From the NCBI RefSeq assembly GCF_000359745.1, contig NZ_AQHN01000055.1, positions 124,001 through 188,000 on the forward strand: a stretch of 64,000 bases of DNA, in the 5' to 3' direction. Origin of the DNA: Rhizobium freirei PRF 81. GTDB taxonomy: Bacteria; Pseudomonadota; Alphaproteobacteria; Rhizobiales; Rhizobiaceae. Position numbers and translations under genes: made by a program. Shown piece after piece: positions 21,910 through 31,944 of the stretch. How positions within the stretch are numbered: position 1 is the stretch's first letter; every line of letters starts with the position of its first letter. The notes below the pieces were generated by a model. It ran no database searches. It saw nothing but the letters and a program-made list of their open reading frames with translations, and had not been told where the DNA came from.

Positions 21910-23369
21910 GACTTCAATTCCTCCAATGCTTTGCGCAGTTCGGCATGATCGGAGAAAGGCAGCGTCACGCCGCCGATCGTCTGCCCTTCCTCATGCCCCT
22001 TGCCGGCGACGATCAGCGTGTCGCCGGATTTCAGCATGCCGACGCCCTTGCGGATCGCTTCGGCGCGATCGCCGACTTCCGTGGCGCAGGCTGCCGCGGC
22101 CATGATTTCCGCGCGAATAGTCGCCGGATCTTCGGAACGCGGATTGTCATCGGTCACGACGACCACATCGGCGAGACGGCAGGCGATTTCGCCCATGATC
22201 GGACGCTTGCCGCGATCGCGGTCGCCACCGCAGCCGAAGACGACGATGACGCGGCCCGTCGTAAACGGCCGCACCGAATTCAGGACATTTTCCAGCGCGT
22301 CCGGCTTGTGCGCGTAGTCGACATAGGCAAGCGCGCCATCATGGGTATGCCCCACGAGTTCGAGGCGGCCGGATGCGCCGACGAGCTTCTCCAGTGCCGC
22401 CATCGCAACCGGCACCGCAACGCCGGTCGAAATGGCAAGGCCCGCCGCGACAAGCGCGTTCGCGACCTGGAAATCACCGGCCAGCGGGATATGGATTTCG
22501 AAAATCTCATCGTCGACATGAACTTCGGCGATCTGCTTGTGGCGGAAATGCTCGACGCGCTTCAGCTTGAGGAAATCGCCCTTGCGTCCCACCGTGCGCA
22601 CATCTTGCCCGGCGGCGCGAGCTGCAGCGATCGCCTGCTCCGACCAGGCATCATCGGCAAAAATTACCGCCGGCGCACCCTTCGGCAGCAGATCCTTGAA
22701 CAGCCGCATCTTGGCGGCCATGTAGTCCTCGACCGTCGGATGGTAGTCCATGTGGTCGCGACCGAGATTGGTAAAGGCGGCAGCGGCGAGCTTGACGCCA
22801 TCGAGCCGGAATTGATCGAGGCCGTGGCTGGAGGCCTCCATCGCCGCATGGGTGACGCCTTCGTCGGCAAGTTCGGCAAGCAGCGCGTGCAGCGACGCCG
22901 GATCCGGCGTCGTCAACGAGCCATAATCGTTGCGGGTCGGCGAAACCACGCCAGTCGTGCCGATCATCGCGGCCGGGTGACCGGCAAAGGCCCAGATCTG
23001 CCGGGTGAAGGACGCGACGGACGTCTTGCCTGCGGTGCCGGTCACAGCAACCATGGTCTCCGGCTGACGTCCGGAGAAACGGGAGGCGGCAATCGCAAGA
23101 AACCGGCGCGGCTCGGATACCCGCAGCACAGGCACGCCGTTGGCGGTGGCCCCGGGGCCTGCAACGATGACGGAGGCTCCGCGTGAAACGGCATCGGCAA
23201 TGAAGCTTGCACCATCAGCCTTCGTTCCGGCAACGGCAACAAAGGCCATGCCCGGCGCTACCTGTCGGCTATCGGCACAAATCCCTGTTATCTCGAGATC
23301 GCCAACCGCTCCGTCAATCTGTGTGTTGAGTTCCGGAAATCCATCTCCGGCAATATCCCGCAGTTTCAT
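21906..23369 (-). CDS. murE: MurE, UDP-MurNAc-dipeptide--meso-DAP ligase
   Basis: MurE adds the third amino acid of the stem. The 487-residue product starts [15 protein letters not shown]. The P-loop [18 protein letters not shown] is present near residue 110, and the diagnostic meso-diaminopimelate motif DDNPRSEDP near residue 410 indicates a DAP-type wall. A GTG at 23432 would add 21 residues that do not look like MurE, so the ATG at 23369 was chosen. That leaves 65 bases between the ftsI stop and murE. The stop overlaps the murF start by four bases. Confidence 0.96.
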   Translation of the reverse strand: MKLRDIAGDGFPELNTQIDGAVGDLEITGICADSRQVAPGMAFVAVAGTKADGASFIADAVSRGASVIVAGPGATANGVPVLRVSEPRRFLAIAASRFSGRQPETMVAVTGTAGKTSVASFTRQIWAFAGHPAAMIGTTGVVSPTRNDYGSLTTPDPASLHALLAELADEGVTHAAMEASSHGLDQFRLDGVKLAAAAFTNLGRDHMDYHPTVEDYMAAKMRLFKDLLPKGAPAVIFADDAWSEQAIAAARAAGQDVRTVGRKGDFLKLKRVEHFRHKQIAEVHVDDEIFEIHIPLAGDFQVANALVAAGLAISTGVAVPVAMAALEKLVGASGRLELVGHTHDGALAYVDYAHKPDALENVLNSVRPFTTGRVIVVFGCGGDRDRGKRPIMGEIACRLADVVVVTDDNPRSEDPATIRAEIMAAAACATEVGDRAEAIRKGVGMLKSGDTLIVAGKGHEEGQTIGGVTLPFSDHAELRKALEELKS

Positions 23370-23434
23370 CGAATGTACTTTTCGCTCTTGATCAATCCAC
23401 CCTCTCGCGAATCGACCCGTGTATTCTTTCACGC

Positions 23435-25189
23435 TTAATAAGACGCCAGCAAGGCCGAGTTATCTTTTCCAAAGCTGGGTTGTACTCCGAGGATGGGCGC
23501 AGCCCTGGCGATGATGTCGCGGGCGATCGGCAACGCCGTAAAGGCCGAGATCGTGCCGCCGCCGCGCTCGCCGCTCTTCGGCTCGTCGATGAAGGTCATG
23601 ACCATATATTGCGGATTGTCGATCGGGAACGCCGCCAGGAAGCTGTTGAAGTTCAGCGTATGCGAATAGCGCCCGTTGACGACCTTGTCGGCCGTGCCGG
23701 TCTTGCTGCCGACATTATAGCCGGGAACGCGGGCGTTGCGGCCGGAGCCACGAGTGCCGTTAAATTCGAGCAGGTAACGAACGTCGTCACTGGTGCTCTT
23801 CTTGACCACCATCTTTGCTATCGCATCGGCTTGGTCACGCGTGCGCGGCAGGAAGGTCGGCTCGATCAGCTTGCCACCATTGACCAAGGCTGCCGCCGCA
23901 ACCGCGGTCTGCAATGGCGTAGTCGAGACGCCGTGGCCGAAGGAAATGGTAATCGAGTTGATCTTCTTCCAGACGCGAGGCTGGCTCGGCGCCTTCACCT
24001 CCGGCAACTCGGTATCCATCTTGTTGAGCAGGCCCAGGCGCGTCACAAATTCCTTGTGCGCGTCGATCCCGACGAGATCGGCGATCTTCGCCGTACCGAT
24101 GTTGGAAGAATACTGGAAGATTTCAGGAACGCTCAGCACGCGGCGCTGGCCATGGAAGTCGTGAATGGTGAAGCCGCCGATGCGGATCGGATTCGTCGCA
24201 TCGAAGGCATCGCGCAGGCTGATCTTGCCGGAATCGAGCGCCATCGCCATCGTGAAGGTCTTGAAGGTCGATCCCATTTCGAACGTGCCGTTCGTCATGC
24301 GATTGAGCCATCCCTCGCTGGCGCCTTCGTTCGGATAATTCGGATCGAAGTCGGGAGCCGAGGCCATGCCCAGCACCTCGCCTGTGTGCACGTCGATCAC
24401 TGCCGCGCCGGCACCCTTCGCCTGGAAGTTCTTGACGGCGTTGACGACCGCGTCGCGGACAATGCCCTGCACACGCAGATCGATCGAAAGCTTCACCGGC
24501 TGCAGCGGCTGGTCATTGGTCATGCCGGCGGCTGCCAGATCGGCGAGGCCCTGATTGTCGATATATTTCTCCATCCCGGCAACGCCGCGATTGTCGATAT
24601 TGACGTAGCCGAGAATATGCGGCGCGGTCGTGCCGCCTGGATAGAAACGGCGCTTCTCCGGGCGAAAGCCGATGCCGGGGATGCCGAGCGCCAGGATCTG
24701 GCTCTGCTGCTTCGGCGTCAGCTGCCGGCGCAGCCAGGCAAAATGCGAGTTTTTGGCAGCAAGCTTCCTGTAAGTGGATTTCGCATCGAGATCCGGCAGG
24801 ACCTTGCGCAGCTCTTCGACCGCTTCATCGGGATCGATGATCTTGTTCGGCTCGGCAAACAGAGAGACGGTACGGATGTCGGTCGCCAGCAGAGCGCCAT
24901 TGCGGTCGACGATATCCGGGCGCGAGGCCATCAGGCGATCCGGCGGCAGAATGCTGGAGGTGGTGTCTGGCGGCGTCATGGCGAACTGTGCGAGCCGGCC
25001 GCCGATCACGCAATAGATAGCAATGAAGCTACCCACCAGCAAAACAACGCGGCTTTTGGCCTGATTGGCCTTGCGCTTGCGCGCTCCTTCGAACCGCGAA
25101 CGGGAAAAACCATCGCTCGGTCGATTGTTGCCGTCGGTGGAGAAATGCGCCTTGCTCTTCAAGACCATGATGCGAGAAAGGAAAGACAT
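23435..25189 (-). CDS. ftsI: FtsI (PBP3), septal peptidoglycan transpeptidase
   Basis: FtsI is the class B penicillin-binding protein that cross-links septal murein. The 584-residue product has a basic cytoplasmic N-terminus and one membrane segment around residues 46-66. The pedestal domain includes [15 protein letters not shown]. The transpeptidase domain has the catalytic serine motif S307TFK310, the SSN motif in [10 protein letters not shown] near 360, and KTG in [10 protein letters not shown] near 490. [13 protein letters not shown] is also typical. Its ATG shares one base with the end of ftsL. Confidence 0.97.
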   Translation of the reverse strand: MSFLSRIMVLKSKAHFSTDGNNRPSDGFSRSRFEGARKRKANQAKSRVVLLVGSFIAIYCVIGGRLAQFAMTPPDTTSSILPPDRLMASRPDIVDRNGALLATDIRTVSLFAEPNKIIDPDEAVEELRKVLPDLDAKSTYRKLAAKNSHFAWLRRQLTPKQQSQILALGIPGIGFRPEKRRFYPGGTTAPHILGYVNIDNRGVAGMEKYIDNQGLADLAAAGMTNDQPLQPVKLSIDLRVQGIVRDAVVNAVKNFQAKGAGAAVIDVHTGEVLGMASAPDFDPNYPNEGASEGWLNRMTNGTFEMGSTFKTFTMAMALDSGKISLRDAFDATNPIRIGGFTIHDFHGQRRVLSVPEIFQYSSNIGTAKIADLVGIDAHKEFVTRLGLLNKMDTELPEVKAPSQPRVWKKINSITISFGHGVSTTPLQTAVAAAALVNGGKLIEPTFLPRTRDQADAIAKMVVKKSTSDDVRYLLEFNGTRGSGRNARVPGYNVGSKTGTADKVVNGRYSHTLNFNSFLAAFPIDNPQYMVMTFIDEPKSGERGGGTISAFTALPIARDIIARAAPILGVQPSFGKDNSALLASY

Positions 25190-25713
25190 TATTCGGCCAC
25201 CGATCCCGTTGCGATGTTATCGATTTCCGGTTTCTTGCGCTTGACCAAGGCGGGCGCCTTGGACCGCGGCGCCGGAGCGGACGCGACGTCGGCGATGGCC
25301 TTCCTGATCAGCGCGTCGGTCGTATCGCCATTCTTGGAGGCGGCGGCGGCATTCCCCTTGGAGCCGGCCGGCTTGCCGCCCTTGCCGCTATCCTTCGCAT
25401 CCGCCACGATCGGCGGCGGCACCTGCGAGCGCAGCATCGGCAGCTCGCTCGGCTGAACGATGGACGTCGAAAGGGTCGGCTGCAGCTGAAGCTCTTTGCT
25501 GTAATTGTTGACCAGACGCTCAAGGCGGTTCGGCTGTGAGACCAGGGCCCAGTCGGCCTTGAGGAGTTCGATCGTGTCTTTCTCGAGCTTGATATCGGCC
25601 TCGAGACGGCGAACCTCTTCCAGCTTCAGCTCGGCTCGGTGCTTGATCGTATAGGTCACGCTGGCCATCGCCGTCATGACGCCAATCAGCACGATGTCAA
25701 AAGTCTTCAGCAT
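25189..25713 (-). CDS. ftsL: Cell division protein FtsL
   Basis: FtsL is a small bitopic divisome protein that links FtsQ/FtsB to FtsW/FtsI. The 174-residue product starts MLKTFDIVLIGVMTAMASV, a single membrane segment. A heptad-like coiled coil (LKLEEVRRLEADIKLEKDTIELLK) follows, and then LVSQPNRLERLVNNYSKELQLQP, the conserved alphaproteobacterial FtsL core. The C-terminal 90 residues are Pro/Ala/Lys-rich and probably disordered. The start has a strong GGAGGTTGAT site directly upstream, and it lies one base after the rsmH stop. Confidence 0.92.
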   Translation of the reverse strand: MLKTFDIVLIGVMTAMASVTYTIKHRAELKLEEVRRLEADIKLEKDTIELLKADWALVSQPNRLERLVNNYSKELQLQPTLSTSIVQPSELPMLRSQVPPPIVADAKDSGKGGKPAGSKGNAAAASKNGDTTDALIRKAIADVASAPAPRSKAPALVKRKKPEIDNIATGSVAE

Positions 25714-25714
25714 A

Positions 25715-26740
25715 TCAACCTCCGAGCTTTCCGAGACTGGCGAGATTGGGCAGATCGAAGATCGAGAGATCGGCGGCTTCGGCGGGTGCCGTCGTGCGAA
25801 GGCCCGCGCGCAATTTGGCCGAGCGCGCCCGCGGATTGGCTTCCGCCTCAGCATCGCTGGCCGAAACCATCGACTTACCGATGGGATCGAAGGTTGCCGC
25901 CCGCTCATGCACCATCGGCATATGACGGGATCCGGCAGCGCGACCGGAGCGATCGGCAAAGAACTTTTTGACGATCCGGTCCTCCAGGGAATGGAAGGTT
26001 ACGACGACAAGGCGCCCACCCGGCTTGAGCGCGCGCTCGGCGGCAAACAGCGCCTGCGCCAGCTCGCCGAGTTCGTCGTTGACGAAGATGCGCAATGCCT
26101 GGAAGACGCGCGTGGCAGGATGGATCTTGTCCTTGGCCTTTCGCGGCGTCACGATCTCGATCAGGCCGGCAAGATCGCGAGTGGTCACGAAGGGAGCCTC
26201 GGCACGCCGCTTTTCGATGGCATGCGCAATCCGCGGCGCCTGCTTTTCCTCTCCCAGGAAGGCGAAGATCCGAATGAGATCCGCCAGCTTGGCGCGATTG
26301 ACGACATCGGCGGCCGACACGCCGCTTGTCGACATGCGCATGTCCAGCGGGCCGTTCTTGTTGAAGGAAAAACCGCGCTCCGCCTCATCGATCTGCATGG
26401 AGGAGACGCCAATATCGAGCACGACGCCATCGAGGCCTTCGACGGGCGCATGATCGGAGAGCTGAGAGAACTGCGACTGAATGAGCTTGAGCCGCCCCCC
26501 ATGAGCCGCAACCATCGCCTGCCCGGCCGAAATCGCCGTCGGATCGCGATCGAGCGCGATCACATCGGCACCAGCAGCCAGAATGGCCGAAGTATAGCCG
26601 CCAGCGCCGAACGTTCCGTCGAGAATGATTTTTCCAGCCGCAGGAGCCAGCGCCTCGAGCACTTCGGAAAGGAGAACCGGAATGTGACGAATCGGTCCGC
26701 CACCGGCATCAGAAGAACTTCCGCCTGAATTCGCCGCCAT
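25715..26740 (-). CDS. rsmH: RsmH (MraW), 16S rRNA m4C1402 methyltransferase
   Basis: RsmH methylates N4 of C1402 in 16S rRNA using S-adenosylmethionine. The 341-residue product starts [30 protein letters not shown] and the SAM motif [14 protein letters not shown] follow near residues 40-50. Further family motifs are [30 protein letters not shown] and [16 protein letters not shown]. The reading frame is open further upstream through mraZ, but that part is out of frame with mraZ and not RsmH-like, so ATG at 26740 was chosen. It lies 14 bases after mraZ. Confidence 0.96.
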   Translation of the reverse strand: MAANSGGSSSDAGGGPIRHIPVLLSEVLEALAPAAGKIILDGTFGAGGYTSAILAAGADVIALDRDPTAISAGQAMVAAHGGRLKLIQSQFSQLSDHAPVEGLDGVVLDIGVSSMQIDEAERGFSFNKNGPLDMRMSTSGVSAADVVNRAKLADLIRIFAFLGEEKQAPRIAHAIEKRRAEAPFVTTRDLAGLIEIVTPRKAKDKIHPATRVFQALRIFVNDELGELAQALFAAERALKPGGRLVVVTFHSLEDRIVKKFFADRSGRAAGSRHMPMVHERAATFDPIGKSMVSASDAEAEANPRARSAKLRAGLRTTAPAEAADLSIFDLPNLASLGKLGG

Positions 26741-26754
26741 TCCGCTTCCCCGCT

Positions 26755-27195
26755 CTATTCCGAGCGCCTGCCCGCCAGCCTGCGCTCCTCTCGTGCCTGC
26801 GCCTGCAAAGCCAGAAAGGCCTCCGGTCGCCACAGTTGAAAATGATCCGCCCGACCGACAAAGGTCACTTCGCCTGAAATTCCGGTGAAGTCGCGGATGA
26901 AATCCGTGACCATCAGCCGCCCTTCCGCGTCGAGCTTCATGAAGACCCCGCCCCCATGAATGAGGAGCGACATCTGGTTCGCCGCCGGCGAAAAAGGATC
27001 GTCCGCCGCAATCTGCCGCTCGAAGCGATCGAGCAGATCGAGACCGCCGACGCTGATCGCCGGAAACACAAAATCCTGGAAGCAATACAGTTCCTGGATA
27101 TTGCGCTCGGCCAGCACGGAACGAAACGCCGCCGGCACGGAGACCCGCCCCTTGGCATCGATCCGGTTGGTCGCATTTGACAGGAAGCGGCTCAT
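26755..27195 (-). CDS. mraZ: MraZ, transcriptional regulator of the dcw cluster
   Basis: MraZ is an AbrB-fold DNA-binding protein encoded at the head of dcw clusters. It represses its own operon in E. coli. The 146-residue product starts [20 protein letters not shown], and the first SpoVT/AbrB-like repeat contains [14 protein letters not shown]. The second repeat contains [17 protein letters not shown]. Both DxxGR motifs expected of MraZ are present. Codons before 27195 are open but not conserved. Four evenly spaced TGGG repeats lie 177 bases upstream of the start and are the likely binding site. Confidence 0.95.
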   Translation of the reverse strand: MSRFLSNATNRIDAKGRVSVPAAFRSVLAERNIQELYCFQDFVFPAISVGGLDLLDRFERQIAADDPFSPAANQMSLLIHGGGVFMKLDAEGRLMVTDFIRDFTGISGEVTFVGRADHFQLWRPEAFLALQAQAREERRLAGRRSE

Positions 27196-27371
27196 GACGC
27201 GGAACACCCGTCCCCCATGATCCACGAGCAATCACACACTCGCAGACACAGTCAAAATCGGACACAGCTTCGCAAACCGAAGGAGCAGACACCCCTTCCA
27301 CACCCCCAGAACGGGAGCATTCATGGCCTTGCGATGATTGGGCTCTGATTTGCCCGTATGCAGTGTTCGTT

Positions 27372-27405
27372 TGGGATACCATGGGACCATATGGGCGTCA
27401 ATGGG
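27372..27405 (-). promoter_or_regulatory. Candidate MraZ operator overlapping the dcw promoter
   Basis: Four TGGG tetramers occur on the plus strand at 27372, 27382, 27392 and 27402, exactly 10 bp apart. On the minus strand (the mraZ direction) the same stretch contains TTGACG (27396-27401), a 17-base spacer and TATCCC (27373-27378), a plausible sigma-70 type promoter. E. coli MraZ is known to bind TGGGN repeats with 5-base spacers upstream of mraZ. The match in period and location supports autoregulation here. Confidence 0.75.
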
Positions 27406-27457
27406 ATGAAGCCACGTCAGCCATGGCAACAGCTCGAATATTCATAAGCCGTTAAGT

Positions 27458-27472
27458 TTAACGAAAGGTTAG
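27458..27472. promoter_or_regulatory. Possible CtrA-type site upstream of mraZ
   Basis: TTAA-N7-TTAG matches seven of the eight fixed bases of the CtrA consensus TTAA-N7-TTAA. It lies about 60 bases upstream of the predicted -35. Such a match can occur by chance in an AT-rich spacer. Confidence 0.3.
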
Positions 27473-27594
27473 GATCACCTTCAGCGGGCGCCCCGAAACG
27501 GATTGTTTTCACAGGCGAAAACTCTCGCCCGCAACAATGGAAACCCCCGGAAAATCAGGGTATCCGAAGGCTCCCGAAACCGTTTTGAGGGAGT

Positions 27595-27625
27595 GAAAAG
27601 CGCCCTTGCGGAAGGGGGGCGTTGA
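27595..27625 (-). terminator. Possible rnpB terminator
   Basis: Just downstream of the RNase P RNA 3' end, the minus strand reads CGCCCCCCTT-CCGC-AAGGGCG then CTTTTC. This forms an imperfect stem with a bulge followed by a short T-run. Confidence 0.5.
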
Positions 27626-27628
27626 TTT

Positions 27629-28026
27629 GCCAGTTGGCCTGTAAGCCGGGTTCTGTATGGCTCCGGCCGAGGCCGGAACGTGGCAGCCATTCATCTGGGA
27701 CGGCGCTTGCGCGACGCCTCTTGCAACCCACCCGGATGACCGGCCCGGAAACAGGCTGGAGCGCTTGCGCGCTCCGCGTCATCCCTATTCGGTTTTGCTC
27801 CCGGTGGGGTTTTCCGTGCCGTCGCTGTTTCCAGAGACGCGGTGGGCTCTTACCCCACCCTTTCACCCTTACCCGGTCGCAAGACCGGGCGGTTTGCTTT
27901 CTGTGGCACTTTCCCTGAGGTTGCCCTCGCCGGACGTTATCCGGCACCGTGTTTCCGTGGAGCCCGGACTTTCCTCACCCCATCGCCTTTCGGCATTGAT
28001 GAAGCGCGGCTGCCCGGCCAACTGGC
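27629..28026 (-). ncRNA. rnpB: RNase P RNA (M1 RNA)
   Basis: This is the catalytic RNA of RNase P, which matures tRNA 5' ends. On the minus strand the transcript carries the universally conserved GAGGAAAGTCCGGGCTCC near its 5' end. It also has GAGGGCAACCTCAGGG, then CCACAGAAAGCAAACCGCC, then GGGTAAGGGTGAAA. The 3' end has ACAGAACCCGGCTTAC. The ends GCCAGTTGGCC (28026-28016) and GGCCAACTGGC (27639-27629) pair to form helix P1, which sets the boundaries at about 398 nucleotides. It is a bacterial A-type RNA and sits next to mraZ. Confidence 0.96.
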
Positions 28027-28092
28027 ACTGGCTCATTAACCGAGACTTCAGGCAATTGCCACCGAAATATGCGGCTTTGCCCCGGCCTTATG

Positions 28093-29286
28093 TCAGCTGC
28101 GGAAATACGCTGAGAAATCCGTGCTGTAGCCTTCGTCCTTGATTCGACCTGCGAGCAGAAGCTCGGCTCCCAGCCGACCGATCTCATCGGAGCTCTTGGC
28201 AGCCATGCCGCAACCGCCCGTCAGAACCGCCACACGCCGCGAGGACGTATATCCGATCATGGGATAGCCTGATGGCGAATAGGAGACGACGCACGAATTG
28301 GTGAAAGACGGCACCCGCTTCACGCCGGGAACGAGATCATGGAATATCCGCACCAGATGTTCGCGCGCCTTGTCGCGACCGGCGGTCCGGAACCAGGCCC
28401 GCAACTCCGCCTCGGTCTCGAACTGAAGATCGTCCGGATCACCACCGATCTTGATGTAATACTTGCCGTCCGGATAACGGATCGGCGGCAGCATGTAGAT
28501 GCTGTCGACATCATCGGGCTTCACCGATATCAGCGACGGCATGCCAGAAAGGGCTTCGGCCTCGGTTTCGCTGACCTCGAAGAAAGTGACCGTGCGGCCA
28601 TAAACCTTCATCTCAACGGGTCGCGGCAAGAGATTCTCCGCAATGGAAAAACCGCCGGCCGCCAGCAGCACTTTTTCGGCGCTGAAAGTCTCGCCCTCGG
28701 CGGTCGTGACAACGGCGAGGCCGTCCGCGCCGCGGATCGACAGAGCAGTCTGCTTGATCACCCTCGCGCCGGCCTCTTCCGCCAGCTGCGACTGCGCCTT
28801 TACCAGCCGGCGCGGGCTGATATGGCCTGCACCTTGCGGTTCAAACACGCCTTCGCTTCCCGATGCAAAGGAGAAGAAGGGAAACTTCGCCTTGAGCCCT
28901 GCATCATCGAGGATATCGGTCCGAACGCCGAGCCGCTCGGCTGCTTCGACGACATCGCCGACGTAAGTGGTTTCGCTTCCCCGCTTCGGGCCGGTGACGA
29001 GGCAGCCAACGGGCGCATAGAACTGGATGCCGCTATCCCGTTCGATTTCCGCATAGCGGCTGATCGAACGATTTGCGAGGCGTGCCCAATCCTGGTCCGG
29101 ATCGATCGTCCGCGTAATGCGGCCCTCGTCATAGTGGCTGCCGAAGACGCCCTCATGGCTGTTGCGATTCTCCGGTTCATCAGGCCCGATGACGGCAATG
29201 CCGTCCGTTTGCCTGGCGAGATGACGGGCGGCAGCCGCCCCCATCATACCGCGCCCAACGACGATGAACCTGAAATCCGCTACCAT
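28093..29286 (-). CDS. FAD-dependent oxidoreductase, DAO / sarcosine oxidase-like
   Basis: The 397-residue protein is a soluble flavoenzyme of the D-amino-acid-oxidase fold, closest in look to monomeric sarcosine or N-methyl amino acid oxidases. The dinucleotide-binding motif is VVGRGMMGAAAARHLA near residues 9-24. FEPQGAGHISPRRLVKA is the usual middle motif before the substrate domain. YSPSGYPMIGYTSSRRVAVLTGGCGMAAKSS is the C-terminal FAD-contact region. The usual covalent-flavin cysteine pattern cannot be checked by eye. Neighbours give no substrate clue. It may be single-gene transcribed. Confidence 0.8.
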   Translation of the reverse strand: MVADFRFIVVGRGMMGAAAARHLARQTDGIAVIGPDEPENRNSHEGVFGSHYDEGRITRTIDPDQDWARLANRSISRYAEIERDSGIQFYAPVGCLVTGPKRGSETTYVGDVVEAAERLGVRTDILDDAGLKAKFPFFSFASGSEGVFEPQGAGHISPRRLVKAQSQLAEEAGARVIKQTALSIRGADGLAVVTTAEGETFSAEKVLLAAGGFSIAENLLPRPVEMKVYGRTVTFFEVSETEAEALSGMPSLISVKPDDVDSIYMLPPIRYPDGKYYIKIGGDPDDLQFETEAELRAWFRTAGRDKAREHLVRIFHDLVPGVKRVPSFTNSCVVSYSPSGYPMIGYTSSRRVAVLTGGCGMAAKSSDEIGRLGAELLLAGRIKDEGYSTDFSAYFRS

Positions 29287-29363
29287 GCTACGACCCTCGC
29301 AAATGATGGTCGTTCGATAACACGGAAAACGATTCCGCCCTACCCGTTACCTGAAGCATGGCG

Positions 29364-29921
29364 TCAGTTCAGAAGCGCCAAGACCTTGCCGCAATACCGC
29401 TTCGAAACCGGGTTCATGCGCGTGGCACCATGACCGGCATTGTATTTGAGGATGGTGTTGCAGGTTGGGCCACCGCCGAGGTTCTGCGCCATGGCTAGAT
29501 ATTTCATGCCGAACTTGATGTTCGTCTCGGGATCGTAGAGCCCCTTGGCACGACCCGAATAGCCCATCAGCCGGGCCGTTGCCGGCTTGATCTGCATCAG
29601 GCCGATTTCTCCGGCGCTTCCGTGCGTTTTTGGATTGAAGTTGCTTTCGATCTGAATGACGGCCTTCGCCAGATCGACCGACACGCCGTTCTGCTTGGCA
29701 TATTTGGTAATCAGCACGGAGTAGCGATTTTGCCGGACGAAGGAATCTTCGGCGCTACGCATTTCGGCTGGAACATTGGGCGTTGGAAAGCCGGTGGTGC
29801 GGCTGACGGTCTTGAGGGGGACCGTTCGCTGTTTTGCATCACGCTGTCCCGCAAAGGCACAATTATACCCCGCCAGCAGCATGCCCAGGCACGCTGCAGC
29901 CGCAACAATCAAATTTTTCAT
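29364..29921 (-). CDS. Small secreted SLT-type lytic transglycosylase
   Basis: The 185-residue protein has a signal-like N-terminus (MKNLIVAAAACLGMLLAGYN) and a single SLT (GH23) domain. The catalytic glutamate is E92 in AVIQIESNFNPKTHGSAGEIG. The second motif LMQIKPATARLMGY and the third LKYNAGHGATR are also present. It would cleave the glycan strand in the periplasm with formation of 1,6-anhydro-MurNAc. The frame is open to 30041, but the signal peptide supports ATG at 29921. Small SLT proteins of this kind are also used by secretion systems, but no such system is nearby. Confidence 0.85.
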   Translation of the reverse strand: MKNLIVAAAACLGMLLAGYNCAFAGQRDAKQRTVPLKTVSRTTGFPTPNVPAEMRSAEDSFVRQNRYSVLITKYAKQNGVSVDLAKAVIQIESNFNPKTHGSAGEIGLMQIKPATARLMGYSGRAKGLYDPETNIKFGMKYLAMAQNLGGGPTCNTILKYNAGHGATRMNPVSKRYCGKVLALLN

Positions 29922-30186
29922 GTAGTCTTTTGTCTCCAGGCGCGGGACTGCGGACAGCCACAAGCCATCCGTCCGGTTGGAGGCAAAAAAAGCCACCGGA
30001 GTGCACAGTCCCCATTTGTCGTCTACGGCCGCGCGACACACAAACCAGACGGCGCGGCCGCCGTTCAGCGAGCGCCGTTAGACCAATGTAATGCGGAGAT
30101 AATAGGGAAAAGCTGTGGCATAGCAGCGAGTTACGTGCTTTATGGACTATAGCCGGCTATGGATATCGCCGCCGGCAACCGCGCCC

Positions 30187-30948
30187 TTATGAAAAGCGAG
30201 GCAATGCGGACAGAAGACGATGGAGCGTATCGATCGTGGAAAAATCGGCGATGCCGTCGACGCGCTCGGGGCGAAAATGGCGCTGGAAAGTCTCGACGTC
30301 GCCCTTCAGCTTCTCCGAAAATTCGCCTGTGATTTCAGTTCCATATCCATAGAGCGAGAGCATGGACTGCAAGGCCTCTATCGGCTGCCCAACATCGCCC
30401 TTCTGGAAGAAGCGCCCGCCGGTAATGGCAGCCGGCTCAACCCAGTGCCCGACACCCGCCGCAGCAAGCCGCGCCCAGGGGAATTTTTCACCCGGATCGA
30501 CCTTGCGCACGGGGGCTACATCGGAGTGCCCAAGCACCCGTTCCGGCGCGATTGCCCAGCGTTGGCCGCAATCGCGACACAGTTCGATCACCGCTTCGAT
30601 CTGCGCATCAGGAAATTCAGGCAATCCGCCGGGATGGCCGGCATTGGCTATTTCAATGCCGATCGACCGTGAGTTGATGTCTGTGTCGCCATGCCACGAA
30701 CTCTTGCCCGCATGCCAGGCGCGCCGCTCCTCGGGAACGAGCTGGACGATGCGTCCGTCCTCGAAAACGAAGTAGTGGCTCGACACCTGGCTCTCCGGCC
30801 GACAGAGCCAATCGAGCGCTCCTTCTGCCGTGCCCATGCCCGTATAGTGCAGAAGGATGATGTCAGGCCGACGCCCATCCCGTCGTTCGCCATGGTTCGG
30901 CGACGGCTGCACGCTCGCGCGTGCGAAATCGGCCTTAAATGCATTCAT
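30187..30948 (-). CDS. N-acetylmuramoyl-L-alanine amidase, AmpD-like with PG-binding domain
   Basis: The 253-residue protein has an amidase_2 domain with the zinc ligands H34 (ILLHYTG), H141 (LGHSDVAP) and D151 (KVDPGEKFPW), plus H79 in AWHAG. The C-terminal 80 residues form a PG_binding_1-like domain (IEALQSMLSLYGYGTEITGEF). No signal peptide is seen, so like AmpD it may recycle anhydro-muropeptides in the cytoplasm. The C-terminal extension is typical of the AmiD-like or alphaproteobacterial forms. Its ATG overlaps the stop of the J-domain gene by four bases. Confidence 0.88.
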   Translation of the reverse strand: MNAFKADFARASVQPSPNHGERRDGRRPDIILLHYTGMGTAEGALDWLCRPESQVSSHYFVFEDGRIVQLVPEERRAWHAGKSSWHGDTDINSRSIGIEIANAGHPGGLPEFPDAQIEAVIELCRDCGQRWAIAPERVLGHSDVAPVRKVDPGEKFPWARLAAAGVGHWVEPAAITGGRFFQKGDVGQPIEALQSMLSLYGYGTEITGEFSEKLKGDVETFQRHFRPERVDGIADFSTIDTLHRLLSALPRFS

Positions 30949-31655
30949 GCTGCGCGGCGTTCTTTCTCGATCTCGGCATAAGCCGCATTCAAAGCTGCCA
31001 TGCGCTCATTGGCAATGGCATGGAACTCTTCCGGCACGCCGCGCGATACGAGGCGATCCGGATGATTCTCATAAACGAGACCATGGTAGCGGCGGCGGAT
31101 GGTCGTAAAATCATCCTGTCGCGAAACACCCAGCACCTTGTAGGGATCGCGGCCACCGGCGCTCACATGCCGCGCCATGATCTGATCGAACCGCTCCTCG
31201 CTCATATGGAATATCTGGGCGACGTGCTGCAGGAAATCCATTTCCTTTTCATGGATCAGACCGTCCGCCTTGGCGATATGGAATAGGCCGTCGAGCACGT
31301 CTTCCAGTACAGGGCAATTCTTGGTGCAGGTCTCGCAAAGCGTCGACAGCCGCTCCGCATAGGCTTCATAGCCCGCTACGTCCTGTCGTGCCAGATTATA
31401 AAGACGGGCGACATTCTTGGCCTGGTCCGGCGGAAATTCGAAAATCTCACGAAACGCGTTGACCTCGTTTTCGGTCACAATGCCGTCGGCCTTCGCCATC
31501 TTGGCGGAAAGCGCGATGATCGCGACGGAAAAGGCCACCTTGCGGCGGGTCTCCGGATCGCCCTCGAACACGGTACGAATGGCCTCGACCACCGCCGACA
31601 GGGCATTGCCAGCGGTGCTACCAATAGCATTCAGCAATTTTTCCCAAAACGACAT
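30945..31655 (-). CDS. TerB / J-domain protein, DjlA-like
   Basis: The 236-residue protein has a TerB-like helical domain (residues about 35-160, with CETCTKNCP in the middle) and a C-terminal J domain containing the HPD tripeptide at 198-200 (YENHPDRLV). The first 25 residues are weakly hydrophobic. The combination matches DjlA-type co-chaperones that stimulate DnaK. The J domain is truncated on its C-terminal side compared with DnaJ, as usual in this family. It forms a two-gene operon with the downstream AmpD-like amidase. Confidence 0.85.
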   Translation of the reverse strand: MSFWEKLLNAIGSTAGNALSAVVEAIRTVFEGDPETRRKVAFSVAIIALSAKMAKADGIVTENEVNAFREIFEFPPDQAKNVARLYNLARQDVAGYEAYAERLSTLCETCTKNCPVLEDVLDGLFHIAKADGLIHEKEMDFLQHVAQIFHMSEERFDQIMARHVSAGGRDPYKVLGVSRQDDFTTIRRRYHGLVYENHPDRLVSRGVPEEFHAIANERMAALNAAYAEIEKERRAA

Positions 31656-31944
31656 AAGCGGTTCCGCAGGCCCTCATAAACTATGGAACACCTTGACCAA
31701 ATAATGCCCGCCATTGCAAGCCGTCCATTCGTCGCACAGCCGAAAACACTTTTCACAATTTGGTAATGATGACGTGTATCCGGCTTGCCTCTGCGGCCGA
31801 GCGCGAACACAGCCCGACCGAGCCTTGGTGGCGGAACAAACCGCGGATTTCTTAAATTCTTTACTTTACAGCCATGCCCGCCTGTCGCATCCATTCCGTC
31901 GGTAACCATCGAAATGAAGCAGCTTGACTGCAAGGAGGATCTCC

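Larger units (their letters stand above)
27196..27628. other. Promoter region and leader of mraZ, downstream of rnpB
   Basis: This 433-base region has no credible gene. From the mraZ side it holds a leader of about 175 bases, the TGGG repeat array and promoter (27372-27405), and a CtrA-like element TTAA-N7-TTAG at 27458-27472. A hairpin near the rnpB 3' end (27595-27622) closes it. Confidence 0.6.

Noticed and set aside
23480-25456. 658-codon open frame opposite ftsI
   Set aside because: It is antisense to FtsI, whose SxxK, SSN and KTG motifs are all intact, and has no recognisable motif of its own.
26741-27382. N-terminal extension of rsmH through mraZ (total 555 codons)
   Set aside because: The extension is the out-of-frame reading of mraZ and its leader. 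RsmH homology starts just after 26740.
27555-28142. Several open frames across 27.5-28.1 kb
   Set aside because: They fall on the RNase P RNA, whose conserved blocks and P1 pairing explain the sequence better.
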